Assembly (NCBI GenBank): GCA_963556145.1
Contig: OY744469.1
Location: 2,356,001 to 2,420,000, forward strand
Direction: 5' to 3'
DNA length: 64,000 nt
Origin: Hygrocybe punicea
Taxonomy: Eukaryota > Basidiomycota > Agaricomycetes > Agaricales > Hygrophoraceae
Shown: positions 42,301-52,343 of the stretch, piece by piece
How positions within the stretch are numbered: the first letter of the stretch is position 1
Layout of the letters: each line of letters starts with the position of its first letter
Notes under the pieces: model-generated
Database searches by the model: none
Told to the model about the DNA's origin: nothing
The model's input: only the letters and a program-made list of their open reading frames with translations
Translations under genes and position numbers: made by a program

Positions 42301-44481
42301 TCATATCTTCCACCCATTTTCCCTGTCATCGTCGCCTCGCAACGCTCTTCCTACTTCCCCATTTTTATTCTCCTTTGTCTCCTCTCATCGGCCGAGGACT
42401 CTCGTCCGAATCTAGGTACACAAATTTGTAGTATAAAAACGGTGCCCAAGCGCCGTCTCAAAATAAGAAACCAGTTCCCCCATTTCCTCTCTCTGAGAAT
42501 TAAGTCTCTCAGTAAATTCCATCGCACACATTGCTCGTCGGATTCCTCGACGCCCTCCCCGTCGTTCTACCGCCTTTATCTCTACGTTTCTCGACACCCG
42601 ACACCCGACCCGCCGTACCCGACATCGTTGGCATCGTCGGCTTCGATCGGTCTCGATAGATTTCAATAGTTTACTCGGCGGCTTCTTACTTTTTATATCC
42701 TATTATCTTACTGAAGCTTGTTAGACTATTCCTAGTCACTTCTACGCTGACCCCACAGGCTTAGGATTATTATTCCGCAGCCACCCTGACCTCGCCTTTA
42801 CATCGCGGGTAAGATCAACTTCGTGGGCGACGCGCTCAGTCGAAAGGATGAGGAGCTACCCCGGGTACCGACAGACGGCAGTGACTGGACCGTCCTTCCT
42901 GACTGGGAGGTGTCGCGCGGCCTCACCTTCGACCTGTTCGCGGTGGGAGAGTCCTCGAACGACCTGCACTCATCCCTACGTGCTCGCTTCCAGGCTGAGC
43001 ACGCGTTCCTGGAAGTTATAGACGCGTTGCTTGGGGTCCCACAGGACGCGACTGATTGCGACCGCAAACGCGCAGCACACCAAGCAAAGGACTTCCTAAT
43101 CGATGACGGCCGCCTATGGAGGATCGGTGGCGCCACTGTCGCGCGAGCTGTCTCCCGCCGAGAATGCGTCACCAAGGCCGAAGCCACAGAACTGGCCAGG
43201 GTGGAGCATGCAAAGACGCATATGGGCCGTGACATCATCAAGATGCAACTACTGGACCGGATATTCAGCCCATTCCTCGATGCATCCGTGACCGCAGCCA
43301 TCCGCGAATGCGGCCGGTGTAAGAACTTCGGCAACACCCACCTGCACGCCCTGCTGCAGCCAATCGTCCGACGCAGGCCCTTCGAACTCCTCGTAGGGGA
43401 CTACACATCCATGCCCCTTGGAAAAGGTGGGTTCTCGAAGATCGGCCTGTATGCTGACGTCTTCTCTAGGAAGCCATTCGCCTTCAAGGCCAAGTCCACT
43501 TCAGGAAAAACGACGGTCGACAGCCTCAGCCGTATAGCCAACACGTTCATGGCCCCGGACGTCTTCATGTCCGACGGCGGCTCCCACTTTGACTGCGATG
43601 CGGTGCGTGACCACTGCGCTGATATGGGTACTAAGCATCACATTGTAGCTGCCTACTCCCCGTGGATCAACGGCCTCATTGAGGGCTACAACAAGATCTT
43701 GCTGAATACCCTTAAGCATCTGTGTGCCCCTGGCCTCGGTGAGGACGACTACGACCAGATGGCAACAAAGGACATCCCAAAGAACTGGCCAGACCACCTC
43801 GACGCAGCCGTGAAGGCGTTATCCGATCGCATACTACCCTCACTCAAGTTCTCACCCAACGAGCTACTCTTTGCACTTCCCATAGACACACCGGTCGCCG
43901 AGGACCCAGCGGCAATCCCTCTAGCCTCTGAGACCGACGTGGCGATTCATATGGCATATGCAGACCAACTACGGCTGGACGGCTGGTCCTGCGCAGTGGA
44001 CCACGCAGCTCACCGGAAAGCTATCTTTGACGCGAAGGTCATCAGTTGGGCCCCAAGAGAAGTTATATTTAAAACTGGTCAACTCGTTCAAGTATACCGC
44101 AGCGATCTGATCAATGTATTTGCTAGTGAACGCAAGCTCGTGCCCTTCTGGTCTCCCCCGCACCGCGTCGTAACATGCATCCGCAACTCATACACTCTGG
44201 AAACTATGGACGGCACCTCGCTCAACGGCACCTTCAATGCCAGAAGGCTTAGGCCTTTCGAGCCCAAAGATGGCACCAAGATGGCACAGGATGAGGTCTC
44301 GAGACTGGCAGACAGAGCAGATGGGGAGCCGACAGAGCTGGACACCGGGGACACCGACGACTTTCCCTTCGACGATTCCATGGAGACAGCGGAGGAGGAT
44401 CGCCTTGCCAGTAGCGACGAGGGCGTCGCTAAAGAAGGGGGGGCACTTGTAGTAGATGTACCTGGACAGTCACGTGACTAG
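39345..44481 (+). pseudogene. pol: G3 pol: protease, RT, RNase H, integrase, split by a solo LTR
   Basis: Part one is 39345-42007 and part two 42807-44481; joined without the 799-bp insert they read SVRHIAGKINFVGDALSRKD in one frame. Protease: GLADDGAMVNAICTSTYNRL, with Asp-Asp-Gly in place of Asp-Thr/Ser-Gly. RT: WRFCQNYNALNNVTHVFPMP, RMPFGLTGTPSMF and the catalytic LFVDDGG. RNase H: FIVTSNGCKEGFGAVLAQ, where the usual first Asp is Ser. Integrase: zinc-binding HAKTHMGRD..CGRCKNFG, then the triad in VGDYTS, MSDGGSHFD and NGLIEGYNK. The frame runs 34 bp into the 3' LTR. The frame upstream of 39345 is open, so the protein may start earlier, by frameshift from gag. Confidence 0.9.
42008..42802 (+). 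repeat. Solo LTR of family B inside G3 pol
   Basis: 795 bp, TGTAGAGGGTCC to CGCCTTTACA, in the coding orientation of family B and inverted relative to 15290-16083. Flanked by TCGC at 42004-42007 and 42803-42806. A TATAAAAA box is at 42432. No internal region remains, so it arose by recombination between two LTRs. Confidence 0.92.
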
Positions 44482-44593
44482 GATTCCCACGGTTGTGTTT
44501 CCTTAGTAGTACAGATCTCGTGTTGTAGCGATTATCATCACTATCATCACTCGATTCCATCCCAGTTCTCTCAGCTGACTCCGTCCCTCCACA
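44448..44593 (+). repeat. 3' LTR of G3
   Basis: Identical, as far as I can compare by eye, to 36950-37095. The pol stop lies inside it at 44479-44481. Confidence 0.92.
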
Positions 44594-44959
44594 GCGTTTC
44601 CGTCGCCATTTTGCGCATTGCACAGACGTGGTCCCTGATTCCGGCTCCGATCCGTGGGTGCTTGAACGGATTCCCTCATCTCCCTTCATCCCGCTCCGAT
44701 TCCGTATCCGGTTCGAAGTCGGTCAACGTCCACTTACTCGTCAACGCCTCTCCAGTCCGCAACCTAGGCTTCCTCACAGGCTTTGGTATTTTCTTTGCGA
44801 CGATTTTCCTTTTCGGACTACCCGCCTTCGCCTTCCCTTTCCTTTCTGCTTTTCTGGATCCGGTGGCCGGTCCCTTCGTCGATAACCCGCAGCGTCATTT
44901 AAGCCTTTTGCATCGATCACACCCGTACCCTTCGATTCCACGACAAACCGTGTTGGCGG

Positions 44960-46262
44960 TAGTGTTGGGGAAGTTCGGTCTCAGACCGACCCAAACCCGG
45001 TTTAGACCGAACCGAAACCGCCGGTTTCGGTTTCGGTTTGGGAAATTTCGGCTGAGACCGAACCGTTCAGTCTCCGGTTTGGAGATTTGGCCGCGGGCCG
45101 AAACGGTTTCAAACTCAGTTTGAACCGCAAACCGACAGTCCAAAGTCAGCTACATGGCTGACTTCGAAAGTCACCCAAAGTCACCAACCCCACCAACAAC
45201 ACCCCCGATATACGCCAAACGAAGACGATGGAGCACCCGAGGTCGACAAAACGGGCGGCGGGGTACTCCCTGCCACCCGCGTATGTTTTTTATTTTTATT
45301 TATTCGAACTTAACTAACGCATTTACAAATTACAGGTTGATGCACCACGGCCACCACCACCACCACCACCACCACCACGACAACGACCACGACAACGGCA
45401 ACGACAATGGCAACGGTTACAACCACCGTCAACGCCACGCCGGACGCGCCCACAGCAACGCCCACGGCCCACCCCCAGCGCCACGCCAAACGCGTTCAAA
45501 ACGCGCGCCAAACGTACGTGAATGGGGTGGAGTCAACAAGGTGGAAGAGCAGCAGGGGTGGTGCATCCACCCCGCTCCTTCGTGGTATGTACCTTTATTC
45601 ATTTTTTCACTGATTTATTCGTCCATTATAGAACGCGGCACCGTACCACCACCACCACGCAACACTAACACCACCGAGGAAGGCCAACGCGGGGTCAACC
45701 CGGCCGTCGTCGTGTGTACAACGCGTATGACGCGTCCGGACACCCTCGCGAAGAGGCTCCTATGCCACCACCACCACGCGTCCGCCGAAAACAACCAAAG
45801 CGGCCCAGCCGTCGTCGCGTGCACAACGCGTATGACGCGTGGGGCACCACCACCACCACCACCACCACCACCATCACGCGTCCACCGAAAACAGCCAACG
45901 CGGTCAACCCACATCGCATGTACAACGCGTGTGACGCGTCGGGACACCCATGGAGAAGCCCGCGTGTGGCTCAATGCCGGCGCAGGGTGTGCCAGCACCC
46001 CAGCACCCCAATCTCACCTCGCAAACAGGCTGGCCACGTCAATTGACGTGCGCAGCACTGTTGCGAGGTCAGAATGGTGCAGGGGCACTGAGCACTAGCG
46101 GTCCGCGGTTCAGACCGCGTTTGGATCGAAACCGAACCGATGCAAACTGTTTGCATCGGTTTCGGTCTGGTTTGGGGACTTTGGGTGGAAAACCGGACCA
46201 TTCGGTTTCCGGTTTGGGCAAAAAGGCCCCAAACCGGACCAAACCAAACTTCCCCAACACTA
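44960..46262 (+). mobile_element. hAT1: non-autonomous hAT-type element, 1303 bp
   Basis: Ends TAGTGTTGGGGAAGTT and AACTTCCCCAACACTA, flanked by GTTGGCGG at 44952-44959 and 46263-46270. Subterminal regions are packed with AACCGAAACC-type repeats in both directions. A palindrome CACGTCAATTGACGTG lies near 46034-46049, about 215 bp from the right end. No hAT transposase is encoded. Related in layout to hAT2 and hAT3. Confidence 0.9.
45154..46098 (+). CDS. Low-complexity ORF in hAT1, function unknown
   Basis: An uninterrupted 314-codon frame from MADFESHPKSPTPPTTPPIY. It has a basic stretch (AKRRRWSTRGRQNGRRG), His and Pro runs produced by CAC repeats, and a motif repeated three or four times (CTTRMTR and similar). 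Two intron-like segments lie inside: GTATGT..TTACAG at 45282-45336 and GTATGT..TTATAG near 45585-45631. The biological frame may therefore differ. hAT2 and hAT3 carry comparable intron-like segments followed by triplet repeats. It could be a real small protein or only a fossil. Confidence 0.35.
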   Translation: MADFESHPKSPTPPTTPPIYAKRRRWSTRGRQNGRRGTPCHPRMFFIFIYSNLTNAFTNYRLMHHGHHHHHHHHHDNDHDNGNDNGNGYNHRQRHAGRAHSNAHGPPPAPRQTRSKRAPNVREWGGVNKVEEQQGWCIHPAPSWYVPLFIFSLIYSSIIERGTVPPPPRNTNTTEEGQRGVNPAVVVCTTRMTRPDTLAKRLLCHHHHASAENNQSGPAVVACTTRMTRGAPPPPPPPPPSRVHRKQPTRSTHIACTTRVTRRDTHGEARVWLNAGAGCASTPAPQSHLANRLATSIDVRSTVARSEWCRGTEH

Positions 46263-47529
46263 GTTGGCGGTCACGCACGCATCGCATTGCCGGATCTGGA
46301 ATGACTGCATATACTACGGATTAGTTAGGCACAACGGATACACGAGTCCGCGAGATATCACTTACCCCCGGAATCTTTCCCTTCGGTTCCACGTCCTCGT
46401 TCCCGCTCGCATTCGAGAAATCGTTGCTGCTGTTGTAGTCCCCGTGAACGGTCTCGTCGTCCCAGGTGACCCTCTTATCCCGGTTGAGCTTTTTGTTTTT
46501 GATCGCGTTCAGTACTTGGAGTCTTTCGTATTTTTGAAGTTGCTGATTGGACCAGGTGTCCTCCTCGTCCTCGCTTCCGTGATCGCTGGTTTGTGCGGCC
46601 TCCTCCCGGTCCCTTTCCGCGGCTGCATCAGCCTCCCTTTTTGCTGCCTCTGCCGCCTTCGCCCTTTCCGCCTCCTCGATCCGCTTCTCCGCCTCCACCC
46701 TCCTATTCATCTCCTCTTCGTATTGACATGACTCCTCCGCCCGTTTCCGCTCGATCCTTTCCACCTCCTCGACCCGTTGCTTCCTCGCTTCCTCCTCCTT
46801 TTCCTCCTGCAACCATAACGCTTCCCGACGCCTCGCCTCTTTCCGTTCCTGTTCGTAGTCCTCCCAGCTCCGCAACCACTCCTCGACCTCCACCACCATC
46901 TCTCCGCCCATCGAGAAATCCTTCGGTTCTGTCACATCGATTCCGTTGTACCGGATTTCTGTCAAGATTCCTCTGTAGTTCCGCTGCCGGGTATCGTTAG
47001 TCCGTGCCGTTTACGGGAACAGGATCTCTTACCATGGCCCGTCGTCGTCTCACCACCCATTGCCGTGCTTCATTCTCGAATCCGTCACATATGATATCGA
47101 TTCCGGCCACGTCGACTTCTAGTAACTCAGCTACGGCGCTCTCGAAGTCTTGCCGCGTTTCCGCATTGAGAGTATTGAGGAAAGTGTCGTATTCCGTCAA
47201 CATCTGGTGTTGGTATTGGTACTTGTTGGGCTTGTTGAGGTTGTCGTCGAGATTGTTGAAGTCGCTTTGAAAAGTTTTCTTGTTTGTATTTGTTGACCTG
47301 TCACGTGACCTTTATTTCCCTGTCCAGCCGTCTCGCCCATACTATTTTGGTAGCTCCGCATCGCCCCTCCCGACGCTTCGATACCCACTGGCTTCGACTC
47401 CGCTCACGTTGTACTCCCGTTTCCATCCGTTTTCGACATCGCATCCGCTCATTTATTCCCACGACCCCGGTATCTTCGTTATTTCGTATGGATCGACCAG
47501 GGATGGTCTCTATCTGAGTCCTGACCGGA

Positions 47530-48127
47530 TGTAGAGGCTCCGGGCCGTCTGGACCCGAATCCTCTTCATATCCCACTTCGTCCCCATCCATTCCCATTCA
47601 GGTATCGTCGATTCCGCCCGATTCCAGTCCTTTCCGTCGATTCCGCTCCGGATTCCGCCTCCGGAATCGTTCCTACTCAAGATGCGATGTCTCTAACGAC
47701 CCGGAATCAGTACGTATATAGTTACATATGATATATCTTCGTTTCCCATTACTTAGTACATAGCACCATTCCTCCTATACTCCGCTCCACTCCTCTACCA
47801 TCAGTTACAGCCTTCGCTTGTAGTACCTAGTTACTACAGCACAGGATCACTCCCAGTAGTATAAAAGATGTACCCTTATACTACAACAATATTATCATAT
47901 CCCACCATATCATATTGCATCCCTTCAGTTCTATTTCTTAGTCCTCGCTTCGTATCGTCTCATCAGTCTTCGTACTCCACTCTCTTCACTTCCCCTCTGA
48001 TCCAGAACCCTGGATTCGGGTTGGATTGACTAGACTACATAGACACTAAACTCCTCTGATCACTTCTTAGCTGATCACCCTTTCAGTAGATTCCCATTTC
48101 GGGTCTACAACCGAACTCGCCGTCACA
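47530..48127 (+). repeat. 3' LTR of G2
   Basis: TGTAGAGGCTCCGGGCC to GCCGTCACA, 598 bp, TATAAAAG at 47860. The antisense gene starts 327 bp upstream of it on the opposite strand. Confidence 0.9.
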
Positions 48128-48131
48128 CCGT

Positions 48132-48941
48132 ACAAGCCGTCCCCACCATTATCGAGTCCCCAACGCCATGCAACGTCAATCCACCTCATGCACCCGCCTA
48201 TTCGACATCCCCAGCCTCGCCTCCCTTCGTTGGATGACCCACCACCTCATACAACCTCCCAGGGTCCCACAACGCCCTTTGTGATGCTGTACAAGCCGCC
48301 CCAGCCGCATTCGAACCCTCAACGCTGTGCCATGTCACCCTGCCTCGCGACCCAGCATATTCTACATCCCCAGCCACTCACGCCATCGTTGGACCACCTG
48401 CCACCTCGTACCACATCCCAGCACCAGACACTGCCCCTCGTGAGTTCGTGCAAGCAGCCTCCACCTCGTTTGAGCTCCCAAGGCTGTGCCACGTCACTCT
48501 GCCTCATCCACCTGCCTATTCGACATCCCCAGCCTCACCCCCCTTCATTGGACCACCCGCCGCCTTGTACAACTTCCCAAGGCCACACAACACCTGTCGT
48601 GATGCCATACAAGCCGTCCCCATGGCATTCGAGCCCTCAATGCTGTGCCACGTCACCCAACAGCCAACCGCCACATCCCACCATCCAAGGCCAACGACTA
48701 CCGTGTATGCTGGCCCCAACACTGTTGTTCACACCCCTGCACCTCTGTATGGCCCTTCCTGTCCAAAACAAGTCTACCCCCATCCCTCTTCATTTCGCAC
48801 GAGCCGCCTCATCACACCACGTTGACCCCCACTCTCAATCCCCAATTCCCAACAACCCCCATCTTCGTCCACCCCCATTCGACCACCTATGCCCTCGACC
48901 AACCCCACGATGCCCCTCAAGTCCATTCGCAAGCTCAAACG
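48132..48941 (+). repeat. Degenerate tandem repeat of the G0 interior
   Basis: Units of roughly 120-145 bp recur, recognisable by CATGTCACCCTGCC, CATATTCTACATCCCCAG, TTGGACCACC and GTACAAGCCG-type words. In one frame they give STSPASPPFIGPPAALYNFP-like segments. The same repeat precedes G2 at about 34040-34227, so G2 entered it. It appears coding-derived but decayed. Confidence 0.6.
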
Positions 48942-48946
48942 AAGCC

Positions 48947-50578
48947 TGTTACATTTTTCAACTCTGCAACTCCGATTCCGACTCCGCTACCCACGATGAC
49001 CATTCCATTTTATCATACCTTCCTTTTTCGTTTCCTTTTATCTTTTGTCTTCTTTTGGACATCGTTGTTTATTCTTGTCCTTGTTCTCTTTTTATCCTTT
49101 CTTCTTCTAGAACAATCCAGACCGACCATGGACACATACCCACGTTACCTTGCTGTATCCGAATAGTCGCCTTGCCAACGGACGTCACTTTCATTGTCTT
49201 TGCTGTACAACATACTGTCTTCCCAAACCAACGCACAATGGCTATCCTCACCAAACAGTTCATAACCGTAATGATCATTGGTGCCATAGCGATCACCTTC
49301 CTGATCAGTTTCTACATCGTCATGATTTGCCTCTGGAAAAGGCAACCTTCCTTCATTGATGAAACCGACATCCGCCTCGACAGTATACCGACACGTAATT
49401 GACAATTGCCATTCCCGGATATTTGGTTTCCATATTCATACCCTGTGCCTACCATTATCCTCCCTGATGATCCGACGACATTCCTCACCTGCATGCGAAC
49501 TCTGAACAATCCTCGATCACGAGACATTTCACTGTTCTCTCTAATCCGACCATTGCCGAAGCACATTCTTTTGGACTTCGACCACAGACCATACGACTTC
49601 CCAAACAGTGAACCAACCCCTATCGTATATTGTTCACACGACACCGCTTCAATGCAGTACCCGACGACTTGTTCCCACAGCTTGTCACTCATGCCATGAC
49701 TCGAAACCTGGACCCACGTTCATTTATCCTTTTCCATCTATAATCTTGATACCTCCCACACTCGTTTACAATGATACCCTTTCTTGGACAAATACTGACA
49801 TCAGGTGGACCACATTGTTCCACACACAGGACAAGACACCACCCCTCGATACATCATTGACACAGACATCGTCATCCGGTACAGCTTATGCTGTTCACAT
49901 GTCTGACCTCGACTAGCCCACTGTCCTAGTTGGTTTTTTCCTCTATACATTCCTTCATTCTCTTTCATACCAACCTTGCCGCTATATCCACGCTACCTCA
50001 AGACACTCTCATCACCAACCCCACACTGGATGATACCCATCTTCGACCCGACCGTGCAATGCACTTGCCAAACTGCACACTTGCCCGTTACAGCAAGTGT
50101 AGACCCTGAATTGGCAATTCTGCATGTCACATGATCCGATGACAAATCATCCAAGTCATCTGGACCTCTTCTATCCTCAATGACACCCGGGCCTCCAGTT
50201 GGATCGCGAGAACATCGACATGAGGATGCCTCATGTACGCCTCATGGAGAACACATGGTAGAGTTGGACATGTTGTGGCTTCATGGTTGTATTTCTATTT
50301 ACCTCCCCTCAAGACCAGTCACTATATATACTGTTCTTGTTGTTGGTTCGGACTTTTTCTTCTTTTCCTTTCTTTACGTTTAGTCTGGTTCTTGGGGCAG
50401 ACTCATCTTGTTTTGGGTAACCCCCACGGCTCGCAATGACATTAGACCTTGACCCCCCCTTCTTAGCAGTGTTGTCTTAGCTGTAAGCAACAATGAAAAC
50501 TGCTCTCCTCTCCTCTGGAATCCGATCCCTAGTTAAGTTGATTGTTGCCGGAGCCCGCTGCAGAAGCGATCCGTAACA
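48947..50578 (+). mobile_element. Element T copy 2, uninterrupted, 1632 bp
   Basis: TGTTACATTTTTCAAC to GCGATCCGTAACA, flanked by AAGCC at 48942-48946 and 50579-50583. Inverted relative to copy 1 (6959-15003). It provides the empty site for the tnp2 transposon near 49469 (CCTGATGATCC). It has the ends and duplication of a long solo LTR. Confidence 0.85.
49238..49699 (+). pseudogene. Element T reading frame with an N-terminal membrane segment
   Basis: Starts MAILTKQFITVMIIGAIAIT and contains about 25 hydrophobic residues (to MICLW), a basic KR, and a polar segment to TRN. A TGA at 49400-49402 is followed in frame by QLPFPDIWFPYSYPVPTIIL and a segment ending TCSHSLSLMP. T copy 1 has the same TGA and a homologous frame. 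If that codon was once TGG the protein was 153 residues with one membrane pass near its N-terminus. I know no family with this sequence. Confidence 0.45.
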
Positions 50579-50583
50579 AAGCC

Positions 50584-51231
50584 CCCAGTTGGTCACAACC
50601 ATGAACCCACACCCACCGGATGCCCAAACCCATTCCCTGACCAGACGCACCTGCAACCAATTCCCTACACCTATGCCCAAGCTCTGTCACTCCCGTCAAT
50701 GCCTCCATCATTGTTCCCAACCCCGCACAAAGATCCCCAGACCCCATTTCTACAACTCCATGCACCCATGCTCATTGGCCACCAATATCCATTCCTCAAC
50801 CTCGTACCCCCCCGTCTCCATCATCCTATGCCCATGTCTCCATCCCTGCACCTTTGCCTACATCCCCACCACCATCTTCCCTCATTGTAGCACCCCTACT
50901 GATTTACTCTATGAGTTTAGTACACCAACCCTCCACCATTGATGACCTCCCCTTCCCTCTTGCTTCACCCTCACCCACACCACCTTTGACCCCGATACCC
51001 CTCGACAACCCCTTTCCACATGTCCTCAATGGACTTTTCAGAATCACTTCCCCCTCAGCACCTGATCCTGACTCTACCCAGTCCGTTGTCACTGATGATC
51101 TTCCTCCAGCAACCTCACTCGCCATCAAGCTTGCCATAATCACCCTCAAGGCCCTCAAGATTTTCGAGCAGAGATTAGCAGAGATGTCAGAAAGGATAGA
51201 GAGTCTGGAAAGGAGGCAGCTTGTGGTTTGA
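50584..51231 (+). pseudogene. G0 Pro-rich protein with C-terminal coiled coil (3' part)
   Basis: Two frames carry it: a Pro/His-rich stretch from 50589 (YTYAQALSLPSMPPSLFPTP), then from 50854 a frame through DDLPFPLASPSPTPP and ATSLAIKLAIITLKALKIFE to a coiled coil ending SERIESLERRQLVV and TGA at 51231. A frameshift near 50880 separates them. It follows T copy 2 directly and is probably the end of the same degenerate G0 gene seen at 33430-34227. Confidence 0.45.
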
Positions 51232-51353
51232 GTTTTATTTTATCTTTGAGTATATTCCCCACCCACTTTCATTCCCTCTCTCTTTTTTTATTTTTTTATT
51301 ATCCTTGTGTTTATGACTGAGGGCAGTCATTATTAGAGTCCCCTGTGGATGTA

Positions 51354-51797
51354 TAGGGTATAACATGGGTTTGGGCACTTACGTACAGAACAAAATATCC
51401 ATATTATTGGAATAACATGGACTTTTGGTGGGTAATTGGTCTTGAAAATTCTTGGCAAACCTATGTCCATCAATCCCATCATTATCCACACTGTATACAA
51501 TAGATAAAACCCATAAAATATTGCATATAGACCCAAATGAAAAATTCACCCCCTGCCATGTCCGCGTTTTTGCATACATTATACCCATGGGTTTAAACCC
51601 GTGAAACCCGTTGCATTGTGTGCACAATAGTGCCTTTTATCATGCACAATTATATCCAACACTTTGCAGCCATCTTATTTAACATAAAACGCACTTTTTC
51701 TCCCTATACCGCAAAGTGAATACATGTAAATTGAGTCTATAAACTTCAAAACAAATTGCAGGATCAGAAACCCGTGGGTTACCCATGTTATACCCTA
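51354..51797. mobile_element. hAT-type MITE, copy 2 (444 bp)
   Basis: Same ends and length as 38711-39154, with only a few differences. Flanked by TGGATGTA at 51346-51353 and 51798-51805. Confidence 0.92.
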
Positions 51798-51801
51798 TGG
51801 A

Positions 51802-52025
51802 TGTAGAGATCCATATCTCTGTGGGCATGTATCCTTCTATTTTCCTTCATCCCCCTTCCCTCTGCATTCCCCTCTCTTCATTATATTCCATTTCCTTGGT
51901 ACACTCCCTTTTATAGATACTATACAGTACCTATATAGTGTTTTGTGTACATACATACAAACAAGCTGAGTTTTGGGTTTTCACCCCAATGACAAGGACT
52001 TGCACACCCCGAATCTGCACCTACA
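51802..52025 (+). repeat. Short LTR-like element, about 224 bp
   Basis: TGTAGAGATCCATATCTC to CTGCACCTACA. It is similar, in inverted orientation, to 53759-53962 over a core including TATAGATACTATACAGTACC and GAGTTTTGGGTTT. No convincing duplication flanks this copy. Confidence 0.5.
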
Positions 52026-52142
52026 AAGGCCACATTCACCACATTGAGACCAGGTCACACAGCTAGGATTAGTGTTGCTGTAGTTCAGTTCTGAACCTAG
52101 CCGAAACTGGTTCAAACCCCGAACCGAACCCTAGGTTCAGTC

Positions 52143-52343
52143 TAGTGTTGCCTCAACTTGGCTGGTCAGGAAAAGCTGATCCAGGTTCTGACTTTTTGGT
52201 GCACAACCAGCTTTCTCACAGGCTGACATTTTGTAGCTATAGGCCATAGCTACAAAATGTCAGCCTGTGAGAAAGCTGGTTGTGCACCAAAAAGTCAGAA
52301 CCTGGATCAGCTTTTCCTGACCAGCCAAGTTGAGGCAACACTA
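52143..52343. mobile_element. hAT-type hairpin MITE, 201-bp near-perfect palindrome
   Basis: TAGTGTTGCCTCAACTTGGC and onward for about 97 bp, then its reverse complement with only a few bases (TAGGCCA) at the centre. Flanked by GTTCAGTC at 52135-52142 and 52344-52351. Inserted in the left subterminal repeats of hAT2 and sharing its TAGTGTTGC ends, so the same transposase may move both. Confidence 0.9.

Larger units (their letters stand above)
36950..44593 (+). mobile_element. G3: Ty3/gypsy retrotransposon with identical 146-bp LTRs
   Basis: LTRs 36950-37095 and 44448-44593 look identical base for base and are flanked by GCGT (36946-36949 and 44594-44597). Order: gag, protease-RT-RNase H-integrase. 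Without the MITE and the solo LTR the element is 6.39 kb. It entered exon 3 of the G2 antisense gene. Identical LTRs argue for recent insertion, although gag and pol are each already interrupted. Confidence 0.92.
36776..47203 (-). pseudogene. G2 antisense Zn(II)2Cys6 gene, interrupted by hAT1 and G3
   Basis: Homologue of the G1 gene at 16254-17650. Exon 1 47203-47033 (MLTEYDTFLNTLNAETRQDF to RRRRAM) and exon 2 46983-46366 (RNYRGILTEIRYNGIDVTEP, then a long charged coiled coil). Exon 3 is in three pieces: 46304-46263, 44951-44594 and 36945-36776, adding to 190 codons against 189 in G1. Both introns are phase 0 at the same points. The cluster reads C-DA-C-VTANTV-C-RGIEGYG-C-DR-C-KRLK*R-C, the same spacing, with a TGA before the last Arg-Cys. 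Two more TGAs follow, in DEGR* and KELN*. The C-terminal coiled coil ends KLDEGRRE and stop, 72 bp from the gag stop. hAT1 sits inside the cluster. Confidence 0.8.
34232..48127 (+). mobile_element. G2: gag-only Ty3/gypsy-type element keeping the antisense gene
   Basis: LTRs of 598 bp each (34232-34829 and 47530-48127) are nearly identical and flanked by CCGT at 34228-34231 and 48128-48131. Removing G3 (7.64 kb) and hAT1 (1.30 kb) leaves about 4.94 kb with gag on plus and the antisense Zn2Cys6 gene on minus, and no space for pol. It must have moved with enzymes from a relative such as G1. Confidence 0.88.
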
